Assembly: GCA_021793235.1 (NCBI GenBank)
Contig: JAJYTD010000014.1
Coordinates: 1-64,000 of the forward strand
DNA length: 64,000 bases
Direction: 5' to 3'
Source: Actinomycetes bacterium
GTDB taxonomy: Bacteria; Actinomycetota; Actinomycetes; Streptosporangiales; Streptosporangiaceae
Both the position numbers and the translations under genes were made by a program. How positions within the stretch are numbered: position 1 is the stretch's first letter; each line of letters opens with the position of its first letter. Positions 44,876 to 53,294 of this stretch are shown here, piece by piece. The notes under the pieces are model-generated. The model was not told the origin of the DNA and made no database searches. It saw only the letters and a list, made by a program, of their open reading frames with translations.

Positions 44876-45073
44876 ATGGGGCAGCAGTCGAGTTCCGGCC
44901 TGTGGTGCGTGGACGAGGAGTTCGCGAAGATCGTGGCCGGCGTGCAGGGGGCGCTCGTCGCGAAAGCGCATCCCTTCCAGGACCCTGTGCCGGAAGAGCA
45001 GGAGCGGGACGAAGAAAGCTCCAAGGAGGACTCTGCGGCCACAGAGGAGGACGCGGAGAAGTCCGCCGGCTGA
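44876..45073 (+). CDS. small acidic protein 2 of a paralogous pair
   Basis: A 65-residue protein starting MGQQSSSGLWCVDEEFAKIV, with AKAHPFQDP in the middle and a tail of Glu, Asp and Ser. GGAGAAG lies five bases before the ATG. It aligns with protein 1 over the first 45 residues. The family is unknown to me. The pair may be ligands or partners of the regulator encoded next, or ribosomal-peptide precursors, though no modifying enzyme is adjacent. Confidence 0.65.
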   Translation: MGQQSSSGLWCVDEEFAKIVAGVQGALVAKAHPFQDPVPEEQERDEESSKEDSAATEEDAEKSAG

Positions 45074-45180
45074 TCGGCAACTCGCCACCGTGGCTCCAGT
45101 ACTTGAGGGAGGGAGGTACCGGAGCGCGATGGCGGTCTATCGATATCGAATGATTCCTCATGTACCGCAAATGGCCTTGC

Positions 45181-45186
45181 TACAGT
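45181..45186 (+). promoter_or_regulatory. -10 box for a leaderless regulator mRNA
   Basis: TACAGT ends seven bases before GTG 45194, the spacing expected when transcription starts at the start codon. No ribosome site is visible. Confidence 0.5.
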
Positions 45187-45193
45187 GCCATTT

Positions 45194-48100
45194 GTGGAAT
45201 TTGGTGTCCTCGGGCCGATTTCGGCGTGGTATGGCGGCGAACCGGTCTCCGTCGGCGGGCCGAGACAACGATGTGTACTGGGGGCGCTACTCGTCAATCT
45301 CGGCCAGGAGGTGACGGTCGAGCGGCTGATCGACTACCTCTGGGACGACAACCCGCCCCGGACGGCACGTTCGGTCATCCAGGTCCAGGTTTCGCATCTG
45401 CGCCGGGCCTTCCCTGACGTGATCCACACTACAGCAGGCGGGTACCTGGCCAGGGTCGATCCAGAACGGGTCGACCTGCACCGGTTCCGCGGCCTGGTCG
45501 CACAGGCGCTCGCCGCTGAGGATCCCGCTGCGGCCGTCCTGCTCTGGGAGCGCGCACTCGCGTGCTGGCGGGGCAAGCCGTTCTCGGGGACGGGGTCTGA
45601 CCGACTGTGGTACACGGTGTGTCGCCCGCTGCTGGAAGAGCACTGGGCCGCGGTCACGGGATGGGCGGAATGCGCTTTCTCGCTGCACCGCTATTCGGAG
45701 ATCATTACCCGCGTCACCCCGCTCGTGCGTGAGGACCCTCTGCGGGAACGGTTGCAGTACCTGCTCATCGCCGCTCTGCATAAGAGCGGGCAGCGAGCGT
45801 CAGCACTCACCGTGTTCCACGAGACCCGGAAGTATCTGGCCGAGGAGCTCGGAGTCGATCCGAGTCCCGAAGTCATGGAGCTCCACCAGCAGATCCTGCG
45901 GGATATGGACGGTGCGGCGGAAGCGTCGCCAAGCTCTCCCGCCTCGGTTTCAGCGCGAGAAGCGCTGCCGCCCGCCGCAGACGAGAATCCCCCGGAGCTG
46001 GTGGCGCGTAACGATCTGCCTCGCGATACTCCTGACTTCACCGGTCGAGAACATGATCTGGCAGAGATCCTGCGCGTGGACGAGGGAAAAGAGAAGCGCG
46101 CGGAAATATCGGTCATCACCGGTCCGGGAGGTGCGGGAAAGACGACTCTGGCCGTTCATGCGGCGCATCGGATCGCTGAACGCTATCCCGATGGACAGTT
46201 ATTCATTGATCTCCACGGATACACGGTGGACCAGGACCCGTTGGGTGCTTTCTCTGCGCTCGGGATTCTACTGCGGGCCATCGGCCTCTCTCCGAAGGCA
46301 GTTCCGGATTCGCTTGAAGAGCGATCTGCTCTTTGGCGAAGTATGCTGGCGGGAAAGCGCGTCCTCGTCGTTTTGGACAACGCCATAAATTTCGCCCAGG
46401 TGAGTCCGCTGCTCTCGGCGGCACCCGGTTCGTTCACGATTATCACGACGCGAAATGACCTTCCGGGGCTGAGCGGTGCCCGGTATTTGTCTTTGGGAAT
46501 GTTCAGCGAGGATTCATCTCTTCAGTTCTTCTCCGCTGTCCTGGGAGATGACCGTGTCAAGCAGGAGTACGATCGGGCGCTGGACGTCGTTCGTCTTTGC
46601 GGAGGGTTGCCGCTCGCACTGCGCATCGTTGTCGGACGAATGCTCAACCGTCCGCAGTGGACTTTCTCCCATATCAGGCAGCGGCTGAGCGAGCATCGAC
46701 GCAGATTCCGCGAATTACGCGTCGACGGGAAGAGCGTCGAGGCCGTGTTCGAGCTCTCGTATCAGAGCTTGAACGAAGGCCAGAAGACGACGTTCCTCTT
46801 CCTCGGAATGATGATCGGAGGAAGCGTCGACCTGCACGGCGCAGCAGCGCTGCTGCACCGCGACCCTCCCGAAACCGATGATTTACTGCAGGAGCTGGTC
46901 AGTGTCCGGCTCCTGGACGAACCGGCTGCTGACCTCTACCGGTTCCACGACCTCATCGGCGCTTACGCACGGCAGAAGGCGCTGGCCGAACTCTCCGGGA
47001 ACGAGATCGACGCCGCGCGCGGGCGGCTCGCCGAGCACTACCTGGACATGGCCGACCGCGCCGCTGACTGGATAGGGCTGCGCGGCCACGAGTACGAGGT
47101 CGATTCGGCGAACTCCTCACGGTACCGAAGCGAGTTCTATGATCGGGTCCATGCGGTTTCCTGGTTCGAGAGGAACCAGGAGAATCTCGCTTCGGTGGTC
47201 GATTTTTTCGCTGCCATCGGAGCTGGTGAACAAGCCTGGCAGCTTGCTGATTCGCTGTGGCGGTTCTATGCGACCTACGGCAGGACCGAACTGCTGATCT
47301 ACACGCAGGAGAAAGCGCTTGCGGTGAGCCGTGCACAAGAGAACCGAAGGGGAAGCGCGGTCAGCCTGATCGGCTTGGGGATCGCCCATTGCATGGCCGG
47401 AAGGTTCGATGTGTCCCTTGCGCTGCTGAACGAGGCGCGAGAAATGCTGGAATCGATCGATGACCCGAGAGGGAAGGTCCGGGTATACGGGAATCTCGGC
47501 ATGGTGTACGAGCGTGTCGGCCGGTTCCATGACGCCCTCTCGTGCTTCTGGAAGGTCTTCGAATATGCAGTGTCCGTGCAAGATGTCCGGCTGGAGGCGC
47601 TGCAAAGGATCAACATCGCGCTTATGTACCAGATCTTAGGAGACTGGGAAAAATGTATCGATTTCTGTGCGGCCTCGATCGAGCTCAAAGGTGATGAGGG
47701 GCAACTCGAGACCCAGGCCGCCGCAATGCGCATCATGGGTGAAGTAAACGCCCATATGGGAAAGACCGATGAGTCGTTTCGGCAACTGAAGACGTCACTT
47801 GAGCTGACGCAGGCCCTTGGCGCACAATCAGAGGAGATCTACTGCCGCAACGGATTGGCCGTGGCCCTCCGTAAGGCGGGAAAAACCGACGATGCGATCG
47901 ATTCGCATCTGCAGGCGCTGGAAATCGGTGAAGAACGCGCGTTGCACAGCGCGGACGCCGAGATTCTGACCGAGCTGGGGCTTACCTACGCGCAGGCAGC
48001 GCGATATGAGGACGCACGGGTGTCCCATGAGCGGGCGCTCACCATCGCCAAGGAGCGGGGCGAGCGTCATGTAGAGGCACGCGCGCTCATGGGATTGGGC

Positions 48101-48250
48101 ATGCTGCCGCGGGACGTGATCGAACGGGATGCCGCTGTCTCCTCCCTGGCCACCGCGGTGACCATCTTCGAAGAACTGGGCGTGCCCGAGGTAGGGAAAG
48201 CCAGAAGCGGACTCCAGCGGTTGCGCGGCGAAGACAACGGCCAGGACTGA
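45194..48250 (+). CDS. SARP-type regulator with STAND ATPase and TPR repeats (AfsR-like)
   Basis: A protein of about 1018 aa. Residues 1-90 are the OmpR-like DNA-binding domain (VEFGVLGPISAWYGGEP), and about 95-240 the bacterial transcriptional activation domain. The NB-ARC/STAND ATPase follows, with Walker A GPGGAGKTTL, Walker B VLVVLDNA and GLPLALRIV. The C-terminal half has tetratricopeptide repeats. AfsR-type proteins activate secondary metabolism or other loci after ATP-driven oligomerisation. The two small acidic genes upstream in the same direction are natural candidates for its targets. GTG 45194 gives the family N-terminus. Confidence 0.92.
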   Translation: MEFGVLGPISAWYGGEPVSVGGPRQRCVLGALLVNLGQEVTVERLIDYLWDDNPPRTARSVIQVQVSHLRRAFPDVIHTTAGGYLARVDPERVDLHRFRGLVAQALAAEDPAAAVLLWERALACWRGKPFSGTGSDRLWYTVCRPLLEEHWAAVTGWAECAFSLHRYSEIITRVTPLVREDPLRERLQYLLIAALHKSGQRASALTVFHETRKYLAEELGVDPSPEVMELHQQILRDMDGAAEASPSSPASVSAREALPPAADENPPELVARNDLPRDTPDFTGREHDLAEILRVDEGKEKRAEISVITGPGGAGKTTLAVHAAHRIAERYPDGQLFIDLHGYTVDQDPLGAFSALGILLRAIGLSPKAVPDSLEERSALWRSMLAGKRVLVVLDNAINFAQVSPLLSAAPGSFTIITTRNDLPGLSGARYLSLGMFSEDSSLQFFSAVLGDDRVKQEYDRALDVVRLCGGLPLALRIVVGRMLNRPQWTFSHIRQRLSEHRRRFRELRVDGKSVEAVFELSYQSLNEGQKTTFLFLGMMIGGSVDLHGAAALLHRDPPETDDLLQELVSVRLLDEPAADLYRFHDLIGAYARQKALAELSGNEIDAARGRLAEHYLDMADRAADWIGLRGHEYEVDSANSSRYRSEFYDRVHAVSWFERNQENLASVVDFFAAIGAGEQAWQLADSLWRFYATYGRTELLIYTQEKALAVSRAQENRRGSAVSLIGLGIAHCMAGRFDVSLALLNEAREMLESIDDPRGKVRVYGNLGMVYERVGRFHDALSCFWKVFEYAVSVQDVRLEALQRINIALMYQILGDWEKCIDFCAASIELKGDEGQLETQAAAMRIMGEVNAHMGKTDESFRQLKTSLELTQALGAQSEEIYCRNGLAVALRKAGKTDDAIDSHLQALEIGEERALHSADAEILTELGLTYAQAARYEDARVSHERALTIAKERGERHVEARALMGLGMLPRDVIERDAAVSSLATAVTIFEELGVPEVGKARSGLQRLRGEDNGQD

Positions 48251-48948
48251 GGCCGGTGCCGCCGCACGTTCACGGTGTGAAGCGCATGGCGGGGCGCCAT
48301 CGCGGTCCTGGTGGGTGAGCGCTGGCGCCCGAAGTCATCTGGCCTTCTCACCTACCCTCGCCGAGGGTGCCGACCGCGGGCGGCGACGGGGCCGGCCATT
48401 GCGGCGGCGCCGAAGAACGAAGAAGACCGGGCGGGTGAACGCGGACCCGACGGCACCGATCCGCGAGCGGCCACGGTCTGCCCGTGTTCTTCGGCGGTTT
48501 TCGGAACACGGGCGTGCATGCGGGTGCAGCGGATCCACGCGGTTCACATATCTTTGCCGGCGTAGTTCCCTATCTCGGCCAGAACGAGCAGGGAGGCCGG
48601 TACGAGCGGGGCGGCCAAGAATTCTGCGATCGCCGTACGCGGATCTTCTCCGCTGCGGGCGCCGGAAGCCGGAGAGCGCACATGTCGTGTGTAAGGCCGG
48701 TCTTCTCCGCTGCGGGGTCGACCGCCGGAATGATCGCAGTCGACACGGACGTCCATCGGCCGGTCCTATCGCTCGCCTTCTCGCGGAGGTGCGTCCGTTC
48801 GCGGCCGGTCCCGTATCGGTGGAGAGACGGCAGCGAGCGCCGCTGAGCCGCTCCCGCGTGGCCGGCGTTTCCGGGTCTGTACGTGTGTGTCCGGGGCTGC
48901 TGCCGTGCACCACGGCATTCACGGCCCTTGGTCTCCAAGGGGTGGATC
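48251..48948. other. about 700 bases without a confident gene; repeats
   Basis: Frames here are arginine-rich and do not look like real proteins. GCCCGTGTTC and GAACACGGGC form a perfect 10-base dyad at 48480-48513. TCTTCTCCGCTGCGGG occurs twice in direct repeat (48644-48659 and 48701-48716). Confidence 0.45.
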
Positions 48949-49290
48949 TCATGGTGACGTATCTGGTCGTGATCGGGCATTCGGGGCGTTCCAGCGGCCG
49001 GAGCCGAACGCGGCGGCGTCGGTGTCGATCAGAGCGGCCTCGCGGTGGAAGAAGCAGAGTCGGTCGCTGCCCTCGCGCGGTTCGGCGCAACGGGGAGTGG
49101 CGCAGGCGTGGTCTCCCAGGTCCGTGCGGAAGGCTCGAATGTGTGTGGTGCAGTAGGGTTCGGTCGGCTCGGTGAGTTCGATGCAGTTGTGGACGGAGCA
49201 CACGCGTGCCCCGTTGAGCCAGCGGGATAGGCGGACCCACCATGGGGAGGGCCGCAGGTCAGGGACAGGGACGTTGTTCGCGGCACCCAT
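48949..49290 (-). CDS. small protein with two tandem C-x4-C-x10-C-x2-H motifs
   Basis: A 113-residue protein. After MGAANNVPVPDLRPSPWW come two spaced copies of the same metal-site pattern: CSVHNC...CTTH and CATPRC...CFFH, both exactly C-x4-C-x10-C-x2-H. This strongly suggests two small zinc fingers. ATG 49290 was chosen because conserved-looking sequence begins there. No family name comes to mind. It lies just left of the tRNA-Pro insertion site. Confidence 0.65.
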   Translation of the reverse strand: MGAANNVPVPDLRPSPWWVRLSRWLNGARVCSVHNCIELTEPTEPYCTTHIRAFRTDLGDHACATPRCAEPREGSDRLCFFHREAALIDTDAAAFGSGRWNAPNARSRPDTSP

Positions 49291-49586
49291 GGCTCCAACG
49301 TGAATCCGCAAATGGTGCTCAGCAAGGGCAACGGCCGCTCCTGGCCGATCTTCTCTAGAGACGTTTCGTTGTACCCAGAGGCAGGGAAGCCAGCCGGTCA
49401 GCCCGCGAACGGTACCGATGCCGTCCTGGTCAGCCCCTGCCCCCTTCCGGACCGCCCTCATTCACGTTCTGATCCGCCCCGTTCATGTGATCGACGGGGG
49501 AGGGATCGGCCTCCCCATCCTCGCCGCCGTCTGTATTCCCGTGTGCGAGCACCCCCGAGGGTCCGCTAGACTGTTCAACGTCGCAT

Positions 49587-49660
49587 CGGGGTGTAGCGCA
49601 GCTTGGCAGCGCGCTTCGTTCGGGACGAAGAGGTCGTGGGTTCAAATCCCGCCACCCCGA
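49587..49660 (+). tRNA. tRNA-Pro (CGG), site of integration
   Basis: Full cloverleaf: acceptor CGGGGTG / CACCCCG with discriminator A, D arm TAGCGCAGCTTGGCAGCGC, anticodon stem CTTCG / CGAAG around loop TTCGGGA (anticodon CGG), and T arm GTGGGTTCAAATCCCGC. CCA is not encoded. Bases 49617-49662 recur with three changes at 55026-55071. Confidence 0.96.
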
Positions 49661-49693
49661 CAGGTGACTAGGGGGCGTTCTCCCTGGTCAACG

Positions 49694-49739
49694 GTGGTCA
49701 CCTAGTAGATAGCCGCTACTGGGTGGCCACTCTTTTTTT
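49694..49739 (+). terminator. terminator after tRNA-Pro
   Basis: GTGGTCACC...GGTGGCCAC form a hairpin (49694-49730) followed by TCTTTTTTT. This is the strongest intrinsic terminator of the region. Confidence 0.85.
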
Positions 49740-49871
49740 GTCCCGCGTGCACTAATCTGCACCATCGGCCCGCGGCCAAGGTGTGTGGCCGGTCAGTGGA
49801 CACTTCAGCCTGCGGCTCGTCGGCGTGCCCACGCTTCCCGGATCTTGTCGTGGTTGTCCGGGGCGAGGTGT

Positions 49872-49907
49872 GCGCCCCGCTGCCTCGTCACTGAGGCAGC
49901 GGGGCGC
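49872..49907 (-). terminator. terminator of the RiPP enzyme operon
   Basis: GCGCCCCGCTGCCTC pairs perfectly over 15 bases with GAGGCAGCGGGGCGC. It lies 20 bases after the methyltransferase stop. Confidence 0.75.
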
Positions 49908-49927
49908 GCTTCGTGCTGTCCGTGGTC

Positions 49928-51136
49928 TCAGAGCAGCGGCCACCGCCGGCCGTCCGTCGGCGAACCGTGCCAAATGACGTCGCCGTCGGGCGCGGCCGTC
50001 AGTCCGAAGGAATCACGCGAGGGCTCCCCCAGCTCGACCCATTCGCGGTACAGCGAGAGCACTTCGTCGAACAGTCGCCGGTCGCCGCCCTGTTGCACGG
50101 TCAGGCATCCACCTTCCGACGTCGCGAAGGCCCATGACCCGTCCGATGCCAGCAGCCACCGCTCGGCGGGATAGTCCGGGTACCGCACGCCGAGTTCCTC
50201 GACATCGCTGCGCAGCGCGAGGAAGAACCGCAGATCCGGCGTGTCGAGCACCGTGTTCAGGTCGACGTCGACGGCCTCGGGCGTCGCCGCGTTCTCCTGT
50301 TCCTCGGTGATCTGTTGGTACAGGCGCTGCGCTGCGGGGGCGTGCTTGCCGCGCGTCGGCATGAAGCCCGCCGTGCGCGCGGAGAACCTGCCTTCCGCGG
50401 TGCCGTCGCGCACCGTCAGTCGAGCGAGCGCGCCACCACCGAGAGGCCGGGTCAGGTTGGCGAGGATCAGGCCGCCGTTCGACGTCTGCTCGATCCACGC
50501 GCGGGGGATCACGGGGAAGGACGCCGTCGCCATCACCCGCGTGTAGGGCGCGGTTTCGGCGAGGCCGAGGGCGCCGTCGAGAGCTGCCAGCGTCGGGGCG
50601 TATCCGAGCTCGCCGAGCGCCGCGCGCGCCTGGTCGACGAGGACTGGGTCGATGTCGATGCTCGTGACCGAGTTCGCGCCGACGCGCTCGCAGATCAGGG
50701 CCGCGTTGTACCCGGTCCCCGTCCCCACTTCGAGGACCCGGTCGCCCTCGCTCAGGGCGAGTTCTTCCAGCATGGTCGCCATGAGGGTCGGCTGCGAGCT
50801 CGTGCAGGTCATCTCGGTCGCCTTGACCTCGCCCTCGCGGGTGGCGGTCTCCCATGCCCGGTCGTCGCCGTCGAGCTGGGTGATGCAGATGTCGTCCTGG
50901 TAGACGTGCCGCAGCCATGCCGTCCGGTTCTCCGGCCGGGTTCCGTCCAAGGGGTGGTAGCGCCCGTCGTTGGCGGGGAAGGGGAGGAACACCCGGGGGA
51001 CGAAGGGGTGCCGCGGGACGGCGGTGAAGATCCGGTGCCAATCCGGATCGGTCACGGTGCCCTCGTCGCGCAGCTTGTCGGCGAGCGCGGCCCGAAGGGA
51101 TCGGGCTTCGTTGTCGTCGTTGGTGTAGTCAGTCAT
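49928..51136 (-). CDS. PIMT-like methyltransferase of ATP-grasp peptide systems (TgmC/ThfM type)
   Basis: A protein of 402 aa. The central domain is a protein-isoaspartate-methyltransferase-like SAM fold (SSQPTLMATMLEELALSEGDRVLEVGTGTGYNAALI). The N-terminus FTAVPRHPFVPRVFLP and the C-terminal half (RFFLALRSDVEELGVRYPDY, SDGSWAFATSEGGCLTVQQGG) match the methyltransferase of ATP-grasp peptide maturation systems. In fuscimiditide biosynthesis such an enzyme methylates an Asp, leading to an aspartimide. Its ATG overlaps the end of the ATP-grasp gene (ATGACTGA), so the two are translated together. Lies in the tRNA-Pro island. Confidence 0.88.
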   Translation of the reverse strand: MTDYTNDDNEARSLRAALADKLRDEGTVTDPDWHRIFTAVPRHPFVPRVFLPFPANDGRYHPLDGTRPENRTAWLRHVYQDDICITQLDGDDRAWETATREGEVKATEMTCTSSQPTLMATMLEELALSEGDRVLEVGTGTGYNAALICERVGANSVTSIDIDPVLVDQARAALGELGYAPTLAALDGALGLAETAPYTRVMATASFPVIPRAWIEQTSNGGLILANLTRPLGGGALARLTVRDGTAEGRFSARTAGFMPTRGKHAPAAQRLYQQITEEQENAATPEAVDVDLNTVLDTPDLRFFLALRSDVEELGVRYPDYPAERWLLASDGSWAFATSEGGCLTVQQGGDRRLFDEVLSLYREWVELGEPSRDSFGLTAAPDGDVIWHGSPTDGRRWPLL

Positions 51137-52202
51137 TCGGGCTCTTCTCCAGTGCGGTTGCCAAGGCACGGGCGATGTCAGGGGCGAGCTCCTTGATCCA
51201 TGCCCATTGGCCGTTCGGGTTGACTTCCAGGAACACCCACTCGCCGGACGGGGTGACGAGGAAGTCGAGCGCGCCGAAGCGCAGTCCGAGCTCGTTCATG
51301 AACGCCGTTACAGCGTTGCGCACCTGCGCCGATGGGGTGGTGACTTTGTAGGTCAGCGACTCGTAGTCGCTGCGCCAATCGAGGTCGGCGGCGGGTGAGT
51401 CGCTGTGAATCTCGGCGGTGAAGCACGCGCCGTCGACCACGGTCATCCGGATCGCGTGCGTGTGGGGTATCCACTCCTGCACCATGTGCGCGGTGAGGGA
51501 GATCCCGGGATCGTCAAGCTGTTCGGGCGTTACCTTCACCGTGTAGAGCAGCCGCTGCCGACCGCCCTCGATCACGCCGCGGGGTGAGAACGGTTTGTAG
51601 ATGACCTCGCCGACGGACTCGGCGAAGCTGCGGGCGTCCGCGGGCACATTGGTCACGATGGCCTGCGGGACGAGCATCCCCAGGGCCTTCGCCAACCGCA
51701 GTTGCAGGGGCTTGTACTCGGCGTTGGCGATCCGCGCGGGGTGGTTCAGCCACTGCGGGACGGCGGCGAGCGTGCCGAGGAAGCCGAGCTTCGCTTCGAC
51801 CGCGGCCCATTCCCGGTGAGCCTCGGTCATGTCGTCGGGGAAGGTGAACGGGAGGGGGCGGCGGTAGTAGATGCCGCTGATCCGGGACAGGTCGAGGGAG
51901 CGGTGGCCGACGCGAAGGGCGCCGGCCCATTCGGTGTCGAGCGTCGCCGTGAACTCGGTGTTCATGGGGAAGTCGGCGATGTCGAACCGAAGGACCGGCA
52001 CCTCGACGCCGTCGACCTCGACGAGCGAGATCTGACGGTCCGGGTCGAGGTAGGAACGCTCGGCTTCGGCGCGGGCTTCCGCGCCCGCATCGATTTCGGG
52101 CACGTCCAGGGCGAAGCGGGTGCCGAACGGGACGTTGCCCGCCGGCCGCTCCCGGACGGCCGTGGCGGCCGTTCCGATCGGGAAGGGTTCGTGGAACTGC
52201 AT
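51129..52202 (-). CDS. graspetide ATP-grasp ligase with precursor-like leader fused at its N-terminus
   Basis: A protein of 357 aa. From about residue 70 it matches graspetide maturases (VLRFDIADFPMNTEF, YYRRPLPFTFPDD, WLNHPARIANAEYKPLQL, VQEWIPHTHAIRM, FLEVNPNGQWAW), which make ester or amide side-chain links in peptides. The first 25-30 residues of a normal maturase are absent. In their place are about 65 residues resembling a SAV_5884/TgmA precursor leader: PFGTRFALDVPE and SYLDPDRQISLVEVDG. Family and leader assignments are from memory. AGAGGA lies six bases before ATG 52202; the frame extends upstream, without signs of coding. No separate precursor gene was found nearby. Confidence 0.82.
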   Translation of the reverse strand: MQFHEPFPIGTAATAVRERPAGNVPFGTRFALDVPEIDAGAEARAEAERSYLDPDRQISLVEVDGVEVPVLRFDIADFPMNTEFTATLDTEWAGALRVGHRSLDLSRISGIYYRRPLPFTFPDDMTEAHREWAAVEAKLGFLGTLAAVPQWLNHPARIANAEYKPLQLRLAKALGMLVPQAIVTNVPADARSFAESVGEVIYKPFSPRGVIEGGRQRLLYTVKVTPEQLDDPGISLTAHMVQEWIPHTHAIRMTVVDGACFTAEIHSDSPAADLDWRSDYESLTYKVTTPSAQVRNAVTAFMNELGLRFGALDFLVTPSGEWVFLEVNPNGQWAWIKELAPDIARALATALEKSPND

Positions 52203-52384
52203 TCGCATTCCTCTCGTGGGGGGTGGGAACGTGGGATTCGTTCCCCTGGAACCTCTCGGGCAAAGGGCTGTCAGGTGGTGCAGTCTCCCTTCGGTCGAGG
52301 ATGGGACCCTGTCGCCCGCCGGGCGCATCACAGCGAGCGACAGGGGTCGATGGTCGTGCGGCTCCCCGGACCGCACGACCGGCC

Positions 52385-52627
52385 TTAAGGGGCGCTGGGG
52401 CGACGACTCGCCCGAGACCGTTCCCAGGCTGACGGCAGCGGACCGCCGGCGACGATGGAGTCGTGCAGCTCCTGAAAAGCCATGTCGCCGCGCGCCATGC
52501 TGCGGCGCAGGTCCGCCTCGGTCAGCTCCTGCTCGTAGTGATCGCGGAGCGCCTCAGACACGATGTCGAACAAGGCGTCAGCGCGTTCCGTGCTGCTTGT
52601 CTCCGGAACGACGGGTTCCTCGTTCAT
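52385..52627 (-). CDS. small acidic protein, third gene of a coupled trio
   Basis: An 80-residue protein starting MNEEPVVPETSSTERADALFDIV. A helical middle (EALRDHYEQELTEADLRRSMARGDMAFQELHDSI) is followed by a short basic end. Its ATG overlaps the stop of the preceding gene by four bases (ATGA). No recognised domain. It ends 182 bases before the start of the ATP-grasp gene and could be in the same transcript. Confidence 0.65.
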   Translation of the reverse strand: MNEEPVVPETSSTERADALFDIVSEALRDHYEQELTEADLRRSMARGDMAFQELHDSIVAGGPLPSAWERSRASRRPSAP

Positions 52628-52941
52628 GCCCTCACCCCTGCTGCGAGTGCAGGCACCTGTCGCCGCGAAGGATGAGGCATAGGACCGGCATGGTCCGCTC
52701 GCGCTGTGTTCCGTCTCGGCGCGTATCGGCGTTCCAGTTCGAGGCTGTGTGCGTGCCGTTCAGCCTGCTGAATCACAGCAGGGACCTCATCGACCGAGGC
52801 AGGGGTGAGCAACCCAAGGGGCCACCCGCCACGGCGAGGCATCGCGTAGAGGTGGCCGTTCTCTTGCATCCGCCACACGAGCCAGCCGGGGGGAGCGGGC
52901 AGGTACTCGACCATCGGACGCTTGTCGCTGCCGACCGTCAT
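52624..52941 (-). CDS. unknown protein, second gene of a coupled trio
   Basis: A 105-residue protein starting MTVGSDKRPMVEYLPAPPGW, with LVWRMQENGHLYAMPRRGGWPLGLLTPASVDEVPAVIQQAERHAHSLELERR in the middle and a disordered, basic C-terminus. Start and stop overlap the neighbours by four bases each. I do not recognise it. The coupling shows that the three proteins are made together. Confidence 0.65.
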   Translation of the reverse strand: MTVGSDKRPMVEYLPAPPGWLVWRMQENGHLYAMPRRGGWPLGLLTPASVDEVPAVIQQAERHAHSLELERRYAPRRNTARADHAGPMPHPSRRQVPALAAGVRA

Positions 52942-53294
52942 CGTTCCCCCCTTGGCGCGCTGACGACTTCTGCCTCGGACTGCGGCAGGCGTAGCTCGAC
53001 ACCAGAGGATGAACGTGTCCTGATCATGTGGTCGGCGCCCCGGCGGTTCGCTCGTTCGTACCCGATGATCTGGTCCGGTTCCGGTCGCCGGCTGCGAGCG
53101 CCCCGAACCCATGAACCAAGCGGGAAATCCCTGTTGAGCTCCCGCCACAGCGTTTCGAGGCGCGCCTGCTCGATCAGGTCGGCGATGTGCGTGATCTCCT
53201 GACCGGTCAGCTCACGCCCACCTTCGATCACAGCGTCACCGGTCAGGATCAGCTCACGGTCTTCGGGAAGCAGCGGACTACACGTATCCGGCAC
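52938..53294 (-). CDS. unknown protein, first gene of a coupled trio
   Basis: A protein of about 118 aa: a helical N-terminal half (LILTGDAVIEGGRELTGQEITHIADLIEQARLETLWREL) and a basic C-terminal half. AGAGGGA lies six bases before GTG 53294, which I prefer to the ATG at 53315. The promoter is probably in the operator-bearing spacer shared with the XRE regulator. No recognised family. Confidence 0.6.
   Translation of the reverse strand: MPDTCSPLLPEDRELILTGDAVIEGGRELTGQEITHIADLIEQARLETLWRELNRDFPLGSWVRGARSRRPEPDQIIGYERANRRGADHMIRTRSSSGVELRLPQSEAEVVSAPRGER

Noticed and set aside
48335-49243. 302-residue arginine-rich minus-strand frame
   Set aside because: Composition is that of non-coding high-GC DNA (Arg/Pro/Ser); overlaps the better-supported zinc-finger protein in another frame.
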